Origin: Megalonaias nervosa
Lineage: Eukaryota > Mollusca > Bivalvia > Unionida > Unionidae
Length of the DNA stretch: 64,000 bases
Direction of reading: 5' to 3'
NCBI GenBank assembly: GCA_016617855.1
Contig: JAECUM010003234.1
Location: 1 to 64,000, forward strand
The position numbers and the translations under genes are program-made. The notes below the pieces were generated by a model, which was given only the letters and a program-made list of their open reading frames with translations, made no database searches and was not told the origin of the DNA. Below are positions 40,754 through 50,790 of this stretch, one piece after another; position 1 is the stretch's first letter, and each line of letters begins with the position of its first letter.

Positions 40754-41146
40754 ATGGAAGAACCCACACAGATCGAACTTCTGATTAGAGCTTTGCGAGG
40801 TGTCATACGAAAGTTTTCTTCAGACAAGCCTTCGGACTACTCTCCCTCCTTTCGAGATAAAAGTCAATATACTTGCTATATCTGTCAGAAGAAAGGGCAT
40901 TGGGCTACAGAATGTCCAGACCATCCAAAAAACAAGACCAGTGTCAGAAGAGACAAAAGTCAAGATATTTGTTATCATTGTCAAGAGAAAGGACATTGGT
41001 CTTCAGATTGCCCTAAGAAACAACAGGAGCAGGAGGAGGACGAGAAGAAGAGGTGCCCTAGGCAAAGGAAGAACCCCGACACATTCAGAAAGAGAAGAAA
41101 CGAAGACGAGAAAAATGTGAGGAAGAAGAGGAGGAAAAACTTGTGA
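40754..41146 (+). CDS. Two-knuckle CCHC zinc-finger protein, 130 aa
   Basis: Intact. A short helical N-terminus (MEEPTQIELLIRALRGVIRK) is followed by two CCHC knuckles, CYICQKKGHWATEC (residues about 41-54) and CYHCQEKGHWSSDC (about 76-89), separated by a basic linker. A Lys/Arg/Glu-rich tail ends RKKRRKNL, a likely nuclear signal. The knuckles are of the retroviral nucleocapsid/CNBP type that bind single-stranded nucleic acid. The gene is transcribed away from polB through a divergent promoter, so it may act in replication (inference). I see no histone-type stem-loop after it. Confidence 0.75.
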   Translation: MEEPTQIELLIRALRGVIRKFSSDKPSDYSPSFRDKSQYTCYICQKKGHWATECPDHPKNKTSVRRDKSQDICYHCQEKGHWSSDCPKKQQEQEEDEKKRCPRQRKNPDTFRKRRNEDEKNVRKKRRKNL

Positions 41147-41412
41147 AAGTGAAGATAATCAGAAAACGGAGAGAGTGAAAGAAGACAAAAGACACAGAAG
41201 AAGTCTATGAACTTTTTTAAAGTGTTGTGTTGTGTTTTGATATTGGATTGTAAATATTTGTACCAGAATAGACCAGACTAAAAGACGTGTCTCTTGGTTT
41301 TGATTGTTTAGAATAATAAGACCCACACTCACGCACTCACACACGTACATCATAGGGTTAAAAAAATTAAAGGGATTTTGAGTTTTAATTGATTTTGGCA
41401 AAATGAATACTA

Positions 41413-41450
41413 TCTCATTTCGAAAGAAATGAGTGGCCCTAAAAAGGACC
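41413..41450 (-). terminator. Histone-type 3' stem-loop and purine-rich element
   Basis: Minus-strand CCAACGGTCCTTTTTAGGGCC (stem 41450-41435, one G-T pair, loop TTTT), then ACTCA and, 8 bases on, TTTCGAAATGAGA. It begins 31 bases after the stop at 41482. It aligns with 14140-14181 in copy 1; the stem is conserved although the surrounding sequence has drifted. Confidence 0.7.
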
Positions 41451-41481
41451 GTTGGGTGTTTGTTGTTTTCAAAAACCAAAC

Positions 41482-42111
41482 TCAGGAACGAGAAGCAATC
41501 CGCTTTAACTGTCTTAAGCCGTTGCCACGGCCAAGACCTACTTCTGGACTTGCTCCTTTTAATGGTTTGGCAGAAATCACTAGAGGTGGTATCTCCGGTG
41601 TACTAACCGGATTAGACTGTTTGGCTCGGGAAGGTCTTTTTCTCTTGGGTCGTAATAAAGAGGTCTGATACATTTGTTTCAGACTTCTTAACTCGGCCAA
41701 AATGTCCAAGAGTACCGTTACCGTTTGGGGTTCACTGTTCTCCTTTTCTCCTAGCCCTTGTTTCTTCTCTACTGCTTCTTCCTGTCGTTTCCTTCTTGCC
41801 TCTTCTTCTTCTCGCTGTTGCTGTTCAAGGAGAAATGCTTGTTCTGCCTCTTTCTACTGCTGTAAAAATTTCTCCAATTCTTCTTTCTGTCTTTGTTTAA
41901 AATCCTCGACGTGTGGTAAAGAAGGAGAAGGTGGCGAAGGTACTGGTACTGGAACAAATTCTTGCGAAGAGAGAAAATCTACTAAATCCCAGTTTAAATC
42001 GACCTCTTCAGGAAGTAGTGCTGTGTTAACTTTGGCAGCCACTGCTATGCCATCGCTTTTCGTCTCCAAAGCCGGTGCACCCCAATTCATCGTCTTCTTA
42101 GTTTCCGTCAT
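41482..42111 (-). pseudogene. Right-end coiled-coil protein
   Basis: ATG 42111 (MTETKKTMNWGAPALETK). In one frame: a Leu/Val/Trp-rich stretch, a Pro/Ser linker (VPVPVPSPPSPSLPHVEDF), a Gln/Glu/Lys coiled coil, a helix DILAELRSLKQMYQTSLL and a basic patch RPKRKRPSRAK. The frame is cut by one TAG (about 41856) where copy 1 has CAG, so it is a single-base nonsense mutation. The Arg/Lys patch plus coiled coil suggests a nuclear oligomer. Family not recognised. It shares a bidirectional promoter with the gene at 42345 and ends in a histone-type stem-loop. Confidence 0.6.
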
Positions 42112-42344
42112 GTTTCACAAAACAATGCCGCATCGATTCACTGCGCACAGACACTAGCGCACCTATATAGGGAATGTGACGTCACAGGTAGCTCTCTTCG
42201 GATTGGAAGACAGACTCCGCGAAGTGACTGAATTTTGTAATGCATGTTGGGATTGGTGAACAATTTCAATCAGTTTTAATCCGGTCTTCCACTATAAATA
42301 AACGCGGTTCACTTCATTCCCTTCACCTGTTCCTCGTCACAAAG
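42112..42344. promoter_or_regulatory. Bidirectional CRE/CCAAT/TATA promoter
   Basis: Minus TATA CTATATAG (42163-42170); perfect CRE GTGACGTCAC (42176-42185); inverted CCAAT at 42202-42206 and 42252-42256; plus TATA TATAAATA (42293-42300), 45 bases before ATG 42345. All elements occur in the same order in copy 1 while intervening bases differ. CCAAT, CRE and TATA boxes are also the usual elements of divergent histone-pair promoters. Confidence 0.75.
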
Positions 42345-42578
42345 ATGTGGACCAACGTTGAATCGTCTACTCTTGTATCGTCGATGCAGTTCCGTACGGA
42401 CTTACCCATGTATGTGGGATCATCATGGAGAATCGTTAGGATCACCGAGACAAGCGTTTGGAAAAGAAGGACCTATGTGGAAAGACAAGGCTGTCTTGAG
42501 CGAGTTCTGATTTATGGACCAGAGGTTAGACGAAGTTTGAGAAAGAGAAGAAGACCTATGCGATGCCCTCTATGTTAA
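42345..42578 (+). CDS. Right-end small basic protein, 77 aa
   Basis: Intact. The N-terminal half is neutral (MWTNVESSTLVSSMQF, then LPMYVGSSWRIVRI). The second half is basic and ends RRSLRKRRRPMRCPLC. No similarity to histones or other families recognised. The conserved position and promoter in both copies support a real gene. It is transcribed outward toward the right end, followed by the remains of a histone-type stem-loop. It may be a small DNA- or RNA-binding regulator (inference from charge only). Confidence 0.6.
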   Translation: MWTNVESSTLVSSMQFRTDLPMYVGSSWRIVRITETSVWKRRTYVERQGCLERVLIYGPEVRRSLRKRRRPMRCPLC

Positions 42579-42600
42579 CGGAATGGTGTTAACATAACAA

Positions 42601-42640
42601 ACAAGGGCCACTCCACTGCCTCGAAAAAATTTATTCTTTC
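42601..42640 (+). terminator. Degraded histone-type 3' element
   Basis: Keeps the 3' arm AGGGCCACTC and the purine-rich CTCGAAAAAA but lacks the 5' arm present in copy 1 at 15348-15353. About a dozen bases appear deleted. It would not form the stem. Confidence 0.55.
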
Positions 42641-43100
42641 TTGCCTAAAAAATTTTTTATTCGATTTTATAATTTATATTTAACTCCCTAAAACATTATT
42701 CTCTTACCTAAAAAATCTTTTTAGTCGATTGTATAATTTGTGTAGGATAGATTGATGTTCATCAGTCTATGGAAAAACACGAATATATAAAACATACTCT
42801 ACTATCCACTGACACGAACGCAAATGCATAACACTTTGTACAGAAATGAAACAGGTTGCATGACGTCACGGTACATGCTACATTGTGACGTCACGGTACT
42901 TGCTACATTGTTGAAAGTGTCCAGTACCGTGAGGTCATATTGACCCATGGTGTGCTAGTCGCTATACAAAATTCAGAATGTCCGTAGACGTACCCAGGGT
43001 GATATTTTGTCCGTAGAAATCGTGTCCGTAGACGTGCCCGGGGGGGGGGGGGGGGGAGGGGGGTCTACAATGTAATTTCCCATTGTCCGTAGGGTTGCCC
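42641..43100. repeat. Right terminal region of copy 2
   Basis: Contains one degenerate unit of the 45-bp left-end minisatellite (42773-42835), two direct copies of TGACGTCACGGTAC-TGCTAC (42861-42884 and 42886-42909) with CRE palindromes, and TGTCCGTAGACGT(A/G)CCC words at about 42980, 43008, 43022 and 43083, plus a long G run (43038-43060). Copy 1 has comparable CRE and TGTCCCTAG words at its right end. Confidence 0.6.
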
Positions 43101-43139
43101 CACTATACTACTTATGAAACTGTATTGAGCTGATTGTAG

Positions 43140-44621
43140 ACCTGGCTGGGTGAGACAATGGAATGGGCTGATAGATGGGGCTTCAGATTGGAAAAACTAC
43201 CGGAGTTCTGTTCACACCCCCAAACAAAATCTATATAAGGCCTCGCAAGCTATACCTAAGGTACACATTAAGTTTGAAAAATCGGCTAAATTCCTTGGTT
43301 TGATTTTTGATGAGCAACTTATACATGGGGCAAACATATAGCGTAGCTAATGAGAAGATGTAAACAGGACCTTAACCTCTTGAGGACTCTGAAAGGGACG
43401 GGGGGGGGGGGGCTGAGCAGAACACTCTTCTCACATTATACGGGTACATTAATTCCATCAAAAACAGATTATGGATGTCAGACGTAGCCCTTGGTAAAGC
43501 CAACAATATTTGTATAAAAATCTTGGTCTAATACAGTACAGAACTCTTGCTTTCTGCACCGGCTCTCTCAAAAACACCTCAGGGGATAATTACAGATAAT
43601 AGCAGAAGAACCAACTTAAGTTTAGACAAGAAGAAATACTTTTGAAGCACAAGTCTAGGATATATATTTATGACCCATCGCATCCTACCAGAACTGTCAT
43701 CGAGAGATACAACAAGCTCTTTGGACATAAACTGGTCCCAAATTTAATTGGGGGAAAAGGAAACCATGAAGTCCAGAAATAATTAACGATAAAGGACATA
43801 CAAGCAGCTATAGTCAAATTTCCCTACTCTGTCTCATGGACCTGCAAAACTCCAAACATAATTTTTATGGTATTAGAATATGGATCCAATAGACCAATCA
43901 TTTGTTATCAGGGCAAATATTATCTCCGATATAGAAAATATTCACGCGGAATTCACAGCAGCCTATACATACGGCTCCAAATCTCAGTGGCGACACTACC
44001 TGATTACTGCTCTATAAAGTAGAATTATGGGCCATAAATAAAGCCATTAAATGTATTCAAAATATCCAGACGTCAAAAGCAGTGATAGTGAATCAGTAAC
44101 TACCCATGCAGAGAAAGTATAAAATTGTGAACTTATCATTTCAAAAATTGGAAAAAAACAAATGGATGATAGAATTTGTTGGTACCATCAGACAAAGAAT
44201 GAAAACAGAAGTTAAATGAGATTGAAGCCCTCCATATAAAATACAGTATCCAGGAAATCTACAGCAATATTGTAAACAGAATGAATCACAGATGGCAAAG
44301 GGAATGGGACCAGAATGACACTAAAGATATAACAAGACTAACTGGAAAAACCTCTCCTAACGAGTAGTCTCGGAAGACTTTTACCAAGCAGCAATGATAC
44401 AGGCATAAGCTACCCCCACTGTCCTTGACCCAGGAACAATAGAACATGTGATTAATGAATGTCCGCACTGCTTTGTGCAGTGGAAAATATTCCAAGAAAA
44501 GCAGATAAAATTCAAAGCACCAATAACCTATCTTGAATTAATAAACCTATGAACTAAAAACATTAAAAAAACATGCCAAAACTTCCTGAGTTTACTAATA
44601 CCAATCACCATCTAATTATCA
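43140..44621 (+). mobile_element. LINE relic: RT end, RNase H and C-terminal Cys motif (5' part)
   Basis: Plus-strand fragments: KFLGLIFDEQLIHGANI near 43290 (RT thumb region of Jockey-type LINEs), ALGKANNICIKILV near 43490, an RNase H-like AYTYGSKSQW near 43950 and ELWAINKAIKCIQ near 44030, then TIEHVINECPHC near 44430. Many stops and frameshifts. The relic is interrupted by the ISL2EU insertion and probably continues at 49751. Confidence 0.65.
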
Positions 44622-44722
44622 ATAGATGGTTTTCCGATGACGTCACAAAACTACCCAGAATTCCGCAGTCCGCCATGATGTATGGCCAGCTTTTGTAGTG
44701 ACAAGACGAAATCGCGTTAACA

Positions 44723-46734
44723 ATGGTGAACTCGTGTGTTGTTTGAGGTTGTACAAACCGAGCTGATAAAAAAAAAAGCGTTCAACGGCACTTCTTTGAC
44801 ATTCCAAGAGTCATTTATAATCAGGGACCAAAAACAGAACAGTTATCAACCGAGAGACGTGCACTTTGGCTAGCCCGGAACAATCGCGAAGGATATAACC
44901 CAAACCCATCTAAACGACATCATAAGGTGTACTCGGATCATTTTGTAACTGGTAGGTACTGGCAAATATATCATTGCTTGCAAACTATTATTGCACAAAT
45001 TTTTTTTTTTCATCCTAGGTTAACACAGCCCTGACTTTGACCACGGCTAATCTATCGATCGATCGATCGATCGATCGAGAGAGAGAGAGAGAGAGAGAGG
45101 TTGTGGTGAGAGAAAAAAAAATGAATGTTTGTAATCAGTAAACTCTATATGTTTTAATTGCACTAACTTGTAACTTCTTACATATTTGATTATGTACATC
45201 TGTGCTTGATTAAAATGATGCAATGACAAAGTTAATGCATATATTGATCAGTCATATTAGTTTCTTGAAATTCCGAAAAATTGTCTCGATTAATCAGCTA
45301 GTAATGAGCATGTGGCAGAACCAGATAAATAGCCAAGAAGGCCAAAGCTTTTAAATGTATTTGTTTAAGATCAGAAATACGAATTTTGTTATCAAAATGT
45401 ACATGTACTGTATGCACCATATTATTGTTTCAGGTAAGAAGGCTGACCTGTATGATTGTACAAATCCAGATTGGGCACCCTCCTTAAGACTGAGACCAGC
45501 AACAGCAGACACAGAAACCTCTCAAGCAAATGTTAAGGGGTACGCAAGAGTTAAATTGAGAAAAGAAAGAAAGGCTCAGCATGCAGCTGCTGAAGCATTA
45601 ATAGATTTGCAAAACCAACCTCAATTAAATGAATTACATTGTATACCAGGTTCAGACAAAGAAACAGATAATGCTCCTCGGTGTTCATTTCTCCTGAAAG
45701 GCTCTCTTGAAAGGCCATTTAGAGAACAGCTACAGAATGAACCTGACATCACAAGTCAGATGCGTGATGAGCTGAATCGTTTGCATTTGGAGAATATGGC
45801 ATTGAAAGAGAAGCTTAATAAAACTAGGATTTCACCGAAGTCGTTACAACATGATCCAGAGAAAGTTAAACACTTTACAGGACTAAATTACACTGTCTTG
45901 ATGGCACTTTTCCAGTTTCTGTCTCCAAGTATTTCTGAGACTTCTAAAAGTGCTCTAAGTAAGTTTGAAAAGTTTATGTTGGTAGTAATGAAGCTTGGAC
46001 TGAATCTCAGTTTGCAGGACCTTGGGTACAGATTTCACATTTCTCCCAGTTATGCAAGCAAAGCATTTTCAGACATTATTCATATAATGTACATTAAGAT
46101 GAAGTCTTTGATTCTGTGGCCGTAGAGAGAAGAGTTACAAATGTCAATGCCGATGGAATTCAGAAAACATTTTGGTGTCCGAGTATCAATAGTGATCGAC
46201 TGCTTTGAGGTATTTATTGAGAGACCATCCAATTTATTGGCAAGAGCAGAAACCTGGTCAAATTACAAACACCACAACACAGTGAAATTTCTGATTGGAA
46301 ATACACCACAGGGTGCAGTTTCTTTTCTCTCTAGTGGATGGGGTGGAAGAGTATCGGAAAAATATATAGCTGAGAACTGTGGTCTTTTAAAACAACTTGT
46401 GCCAGGAGATTTACTACTTGCCGATAGGGGATTCGATATTCAAGAAAGTGTGGGACTAATGTGTGCAGAAGTGAAAATACCCGCTTTCACAAAAGGAAAA
46501 ACTCAGCTCTCACCAGTTGAGTTAGAGACAACAAGGAAAATTGCACACAACAGAATACACGTGGAAAGAGTAACTGGTCTTGTCAGAAACAAGTACACCA
46601 TATTACAAAGTAAAATACCAGTTGACTAACTCCATTGCAGAAGTGACTCAATTCCAACAATTGATAAAATTGTGACAGTATGTTCGGCATTGACCAGTTT
46701 ATGTGAATCAGTTGTGCTTTTGACTAGTAAATAA
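44723..46734 (+). pseudogene. ISL2EU transposase: THAP zinc finger plus DDE_Tnp_4 domain
   Basis: Exon 1 (44723-44951) encodes a THAP domain: MVNSCVV, a stop where the second Cys-motif begins, GCTNRADK, then RRALWLARNN and YSDHF. A GTAGGT donor is at 44952 and a TTTCAG acceptor before 45434; phases match. Exon 2 carries a coiled-coil linker, a helix-turn-helix region (LQDLGYRFHISPSYASKAF) and the DDE core: Asp in IDCFEVF, Asp in LLADRGFD, Glu in HVERVTG. In-frame stops at 44744 (TGA), 46123 (TAG) and 46627 (TAA), all without frameshift, inactivate it. The final stop is at 46734, overlapping an AATAAA. Confidence 0.85.
45053..45100. repeat. ATCG and GA microsatellites in the transposase intron
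   Basis: (ATCG)n at about 45053-45078 followed directly by (GA)n to 45098. Confidence 0.8.
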
Positions 46735-46986
46735 AAAAATGTGAGAAATATATTGCATTTATCTTGTATATCACACTATCTCCTTCCTCCCAGTCACTAA
46801 AGGTTGCATATTGTTTACAAGTTTCCATCTTTGTCACCCTTCATTGGCCTTACTTCTAGTTTATCAACAATGCTGAAGAATACATCTTGACTGGCAGAGA
46901 GCTGCATGGAAATTTCAACCTGGGTCACTCAAATGTCAAAATGAAGCTAGTATTGAATTTTTCTGGACATAACTTTGAATGCTTTA

Positions 46987-47018
<32 letters not shown>

Positions 47019-47047
47019 TCTGGATTTTTAACATAGCTTTTAAATAA

Positions 47048-47051
<4 letters not shown>

Positions 47052-47115
<64 letters not shown>
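47052..47115. repeat. TA microsatellite
   Basis: More than 25 TA units between the two convergent ISL2EU genes, with GTGTGTG and GAGAGA tracts just before (46987-47017). Confidence 0.9.
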
Positions 47116-47116
<1 letters not shown>

Positions 47117-47379
47117 TATGTGTGGGGAGGGAGTAATGATGTCGGGAGCCTTTTCAATAAAACAGGTTTATATAATGAGACTATTTTTATTTTAATTTCA
47201 ATATGAAGATATTTTCCATTAGTGATTACACAATAATCAAAGCATGATTTATCTACTGTAACACCTTTGATATGATAATTTATCATTCCTTTGCCCTGCA
47301 GCAGCTCAAGTAACATTCTGTCCTTGTTTATACAAATCTGAAAATAATTATCTATCTATCCGCAACAAACTGGGAACAT

Positions 47380-49660
47380 TTATTTCGTCTTAAATTGTGG
47401 CAGTTTTCTGCAAACTGGGCAGTACCAATCTCCATTTGGAACTCTCTTAAGCTTCACACATTTGAAGTGTAGCCAAGCATATGGGCAGTTACTGTTGTCA
47501 CAGCCAATTACATCTTCATCTTCAACATAAACCTTTTGACATACACATATCAAGTTCTGTGCTTTAGTGGTATTCAAGTCTGTTGCTTGTTTGTTGCCCT
47601 GTACTGTATCTGATGACTCTGCATTGGCCAAGGGTCTGGAATAGGATTTTCCCACCAACTCTGGTAAAATTACTGACTGAAAAAAAGTCTTGGATTTTTC
47701 CACCATGATCTGACAGAAATCAGCATCAAATGAAATTCTTTGTAGAAAAGTGTCAACATTTGTCCATACCATAAAATCGCAATATTCCTTTTCACAAAGA
47801 AGCAATTGACTCTGAATCTGGTAATAGTAGGCATGTGTTGTCTTAAGTTTAAGTTGTCCATATACAGTCTCTAAACAATTAACAGAATCTGAAACAGGAG
47901 AATCTTTTGCACAAAATGGACACTTAATCTCTACTAACATTTCACCGCAGCAATCACATGATGCTACACCATCTGGTGTGGCTCCCATAAATGGATAAGA
48001 GGGATTAATGACGAGTCCACTCTCACGCAAACTAAAATTCTCATGGTTGTTCCTCATGGTTTCAATGTATGAGCTTTTTGCAGTCTTTTCATGGTTACAT
48101 CCCGATTCAGTCTGTTCTGAAGTGAATCCTTTCGCAGATGGGTAACAAATCGGCCTAATCAGACTTTTTGATGGATTGTCAGTTGATGTATGGCAAAGAG
48201 ATTTTATTCTTGAAGCTGTCACCCTACCAGCCCTGAAGTTAAACCACTGTTTATTACTGCTCTGACCTCTGGTGTCCTTCTCACAATTGGTACTTTCTTC
48301 TGGTGTCACACATAAAGTCTGAATTATTTCTTCACAGCATTGCATTAAATCTTCCTTTTTTGCATTAAGAAATTCTTCCTGATAAAGTTCAGTTAGGACT
48401 TTAGGATATTTTTTATCCAAGGCTTTTGGTCTATATTTTTGTGCATACCCTGGTACAAGAGACAAAAATACAGGCCTGTTACCTGTCAAATCAAGTGATG
48501 CAAAGAATTCTGACAATTCTTCACTTGTTGGTTCTGTTACAATGGGTAGCTTTTTCTTCTTATTCAAAGACAGTGTTTGAATCCCAGAGACTGCTTTGTC
48601 TAGTAGCTTTTTCTTTGTTCGAGCTGAAGTGAAGTCAATCTTCTGGATGGTCTTGAATTGAACCTGAAGACAAATTAAAATATTTGGATGTAAATTTAAG
48701 CCACATTTAAATTCAAAGATAAGAAATAAACAATCGTCATTTCAAATGGATTGTATTATATGCATGCATTTGTTTAGTATTCTTAATGAATATTATGTTC
48801 CAAGTCTGTGTAAAAATGTTGCTGATTGTTTACTTTGTCAGTATAAGCATTTCATTATACTTTATTTTTAATTATTTTGTTAGGAACGAAAATGTGTTAT
48901 GAATAGAAATGTAATGTTAGAAAGCTTGAACATGTTTATCAGTCTCTCAAGTTCATGCCAAGTAGATTGGTTAATGGGCCTTTTACGGAGTTTTGGGAAA
49001 AACTTAATTGACATAATAATATTAAGTTGTTTTTCACGTTTTAGCGTTCACAAGTACTGACCTTTTGGACAGGAGAGGGCAGCCAGTAAGATTTTTCTTC
49101 TGTTACTGTCTTAGAATTTCGTAGTTCTACAGCAGCCTCCACTGCAAAAAGAAGTGCCCCCGATGTGAGAGCAGACTTCTCCTACACCTGCCATACATGT
49201 ACAATGACCAGAAATAACTGTTCCATTCTTCTCGCAAATTACCCACGGTTGTAAACATGCGTTATTTATCCTCTGGGAGTGTTTTACCTTTCCTGCCACA
49301 ACCCACCTGGCATTGATTGTGACTTGTCCAACATCCACAACCCAGCCACAAACAAAATAATTATATGCTTCCAAAGATTTAGAAGCTCTAAGTTCTTGTA
49401 AAGTGTAGGCACTCTGCGTATATACTAAATAGTTCACTATGTCGGGATATGTGACCTCCGGCCATGATGATAAATCTTTACTCCATTCGCTTTTCTCTAT
49501 CTCGTACGGGTCCTTGTCGTCCAGTATCTGAATTTTTTCAAAATATCTGGCCTTAGAATCTTTATCCAACGTATCTCGATACATTTGTTTTCTCAACCCG
49601 AGAGTTGTTTTCCTTCTCTGTATCCATTGATGGTAATAGCAACGAGCAGGGACAAATATC
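47380..49660 (-). pseudogene. ISL2EU second protein: SWIM, YqaJ nuclease and PHD finger
   Basis: Exon 1 (about 49660-49062) carries the conserved block DPYEIEKSEW, TYPDIVNYLVY and KSLEAYNYFVCGWV, then a SWIM zinc finger (HCTCMAGVGEVCSH). One extra G in the run at about 49159-49163 shifts the frame after SHIG. The intron is 49061-48664 (GTCAGT donor, CTTCAG acceptor). Exon 2 runs to 47380 with a YqaJ-like exonuclease (FNFRAGRVTASRIKSL; NPSYPFMGATPDGV; MLVEIKCPF) and a C-terminal PHD finger (CVCQKVYVEDEDVIGC; CPYAWLHFKCV; WYCPVC). YqaJ enzymes are lambda-exonuclease-like. The role in transposition is not established. Confidence 0.85.
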
Positions 49661-49750
49661 GATGACTGTTAACTACAGGGTTTCCGCCATACAATATGAC
49701 GACTGTCGCCTGGAATGATGGGAAATTCTGCTCAACGGAAAACCATCTAT

Positions 49751-50440
49751 AGGGACAAAAACCCCGGCTTAGGCGGGGCTAAAGGGAACCAACTGCCTGA
49801 CCCCTATGGTGTGAGAGACATCGCTAGTGCGTACGGATCTAATTTCGGATAGAAAGTCTCCGATAAGTCCCTTAAATTAAAAAATGGGGGATATCCCTCA
49901 TTTAAAACTCGACCTAACACTAAATATTAAATAAGGTGGCCATAAGCCAAGACCATCAAGCCTAGCGACACAAGGTAACGAAAGAGTGAATAAATAAAAC
50001 ATGCCAATCTAGAAAAAGAGTTAAATTTGACCCCATAATATGAGTGATATAACGTGGTCCCAAGCCCAGACCGTCAGGCCCCGCCGCACAAGGTGGAACT
50101 TTTTATACAAACTATTAATTTTAATTTACATAGGGTCTAACTATTGTTACCCAAACTAAGTTTATAAGGTTTTCACACAGCCAAACCACCATAAACATCC
50201 GTATAAGGCGGTACAATAATTATTCAAAAAATAAAACCAACATAAGTACCAATATAATTTTAGAATTAAAACTCCTAAAATAAAAACGGCTAATATTAGA
50301 TGGTTAAAAAGCCTAACCATCAGGCCCAGCCGCACAAGTTCACAACTATTATCAAAGAAATTGAAAATAAATATTACAACATTATAGCAATGGATCGGTA
50401 GGATAAACAAATTTGTGTCATATATAATCTATTTCATAGA
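49751..50440 (+). mobile_element. Probable 3' continuation of the split LINE relic
   Basis: Non-coding sequence directly after the ISL2EU right end. It has three spaced copies of an AGACCGTCAGGCCCAGCCGC-like phrase with ACAAGGT (about 49955, 50067 and 50310). Position relative to 44621 suggests the same LINE's 3' untranslated region; sequence alone does not prove it. Confidence 0.45.
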
Positions 50441-50496
50441 TACAGTCTATAAATGTCTGCATCAATAGCTGTTGAAGTCATTATACACTTCACAAA

Positions 50497-50790
50497 CCGC
50501 TCCGGTGACATCATTGATTAGAGCGTCCGCATCAGATGCGGAGTTCGCGGGTTCGAACCCACGGTAAGTCATATCAAAGACGTATAAAAACTGCACTAAC
50601 AGCTGCCTCGATAGGCGCTCAGCATTAAGAGGTCTGCATGGTGTCAGGATAATGTGACTGTGTGGGACATGCTTCTATGTGTCTGCGGCATGATTCCCCA
50701 ATGCTTGACATCATTATAAACTGCCACACTGCAGTGATCGTATCTATATGACTGAAAAATTGTTAAGCCACGTGAAAAATCAAAATCACA
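50497..50790 (+). mobile_element. tRNA-derived SINE, family A, copy 1
   Basis: tRNA-like head with A-box-like GATTAGAGCGTCC and B box GGGTTCGAACCC. The body has ACAGCTGCCTCGATAGGCGC and GTGTCAGGATAATGTGACTG, and the tail TGACTGAAAAATTGTTAAGC. It is full-length relative to the four other copies here. Not counted as a functional tRNA because the cloverleaf continues into the SINE body. Confidence 0.8.

Larger units (their letters stand above)
23160..43100 (-). mobile_element. Polinton/Maverick (adintovirus-like) copy 2
   Basis: Contains the hallmark set: DNA polymerase B, DDE integrase, packaging ATPase, adenain-like protease, major capsid protein, penton-like protein and several lineage-typical small proteins. 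Accessory genes include a BIR protein and a CCHC protein. Nearly all core genes are on the minus strand, packed with gaps of a few to tens of bases. At least nine genes carry frameshifts, stops or deletions, so it is inactive. The boundaries are approximate: cassette promoters begin by 23.22 kb on the left and terminal-type repeats end near 43.1 kb. No inverted repeats or 6-bp target duplication could be identified. Confidence 0.9.
44622..49750. mobile_element. ISL2EU-type DNA transposon, complete but inactive
   Basis: 5.1 kb, bounded by inverted repeats AGATGGTTTTCCG (44624-44636; complement at 49736-49748) with AT dinucleotides outside both (44622-44623 and 49749-49750), which fits a 2-bp target duplication. 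It contains the two convergent genes typical of this superfamily: a THAP-DDE transposase (plus) and a SWIM/YqaJ/PHD protein (minus). It sits inside the LINE relic. The transposase has three in-frame stops and the second gene has one frameshift. Confidence 0.85.

Noticed and set aside
42345..42578. The right-end basic protein as a histone
   Set aside because: Only the regulatory layout resembles histone genes; the 77 residues show no histone-fold pattern.
23160..43100. Long terminal inverted repeats of the Polinton
   Set aside because: I compared the two ends by eye and found only direct-orientation relics; inverted repeats may be lost or lie outside the limits I could set.
50503..50590. A possible tRNA gene with A and B boxes
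   Set aside because: It is the head of a SINE found five times here, always joined to the same non-tRNA body; the cloverleaf is not closed.
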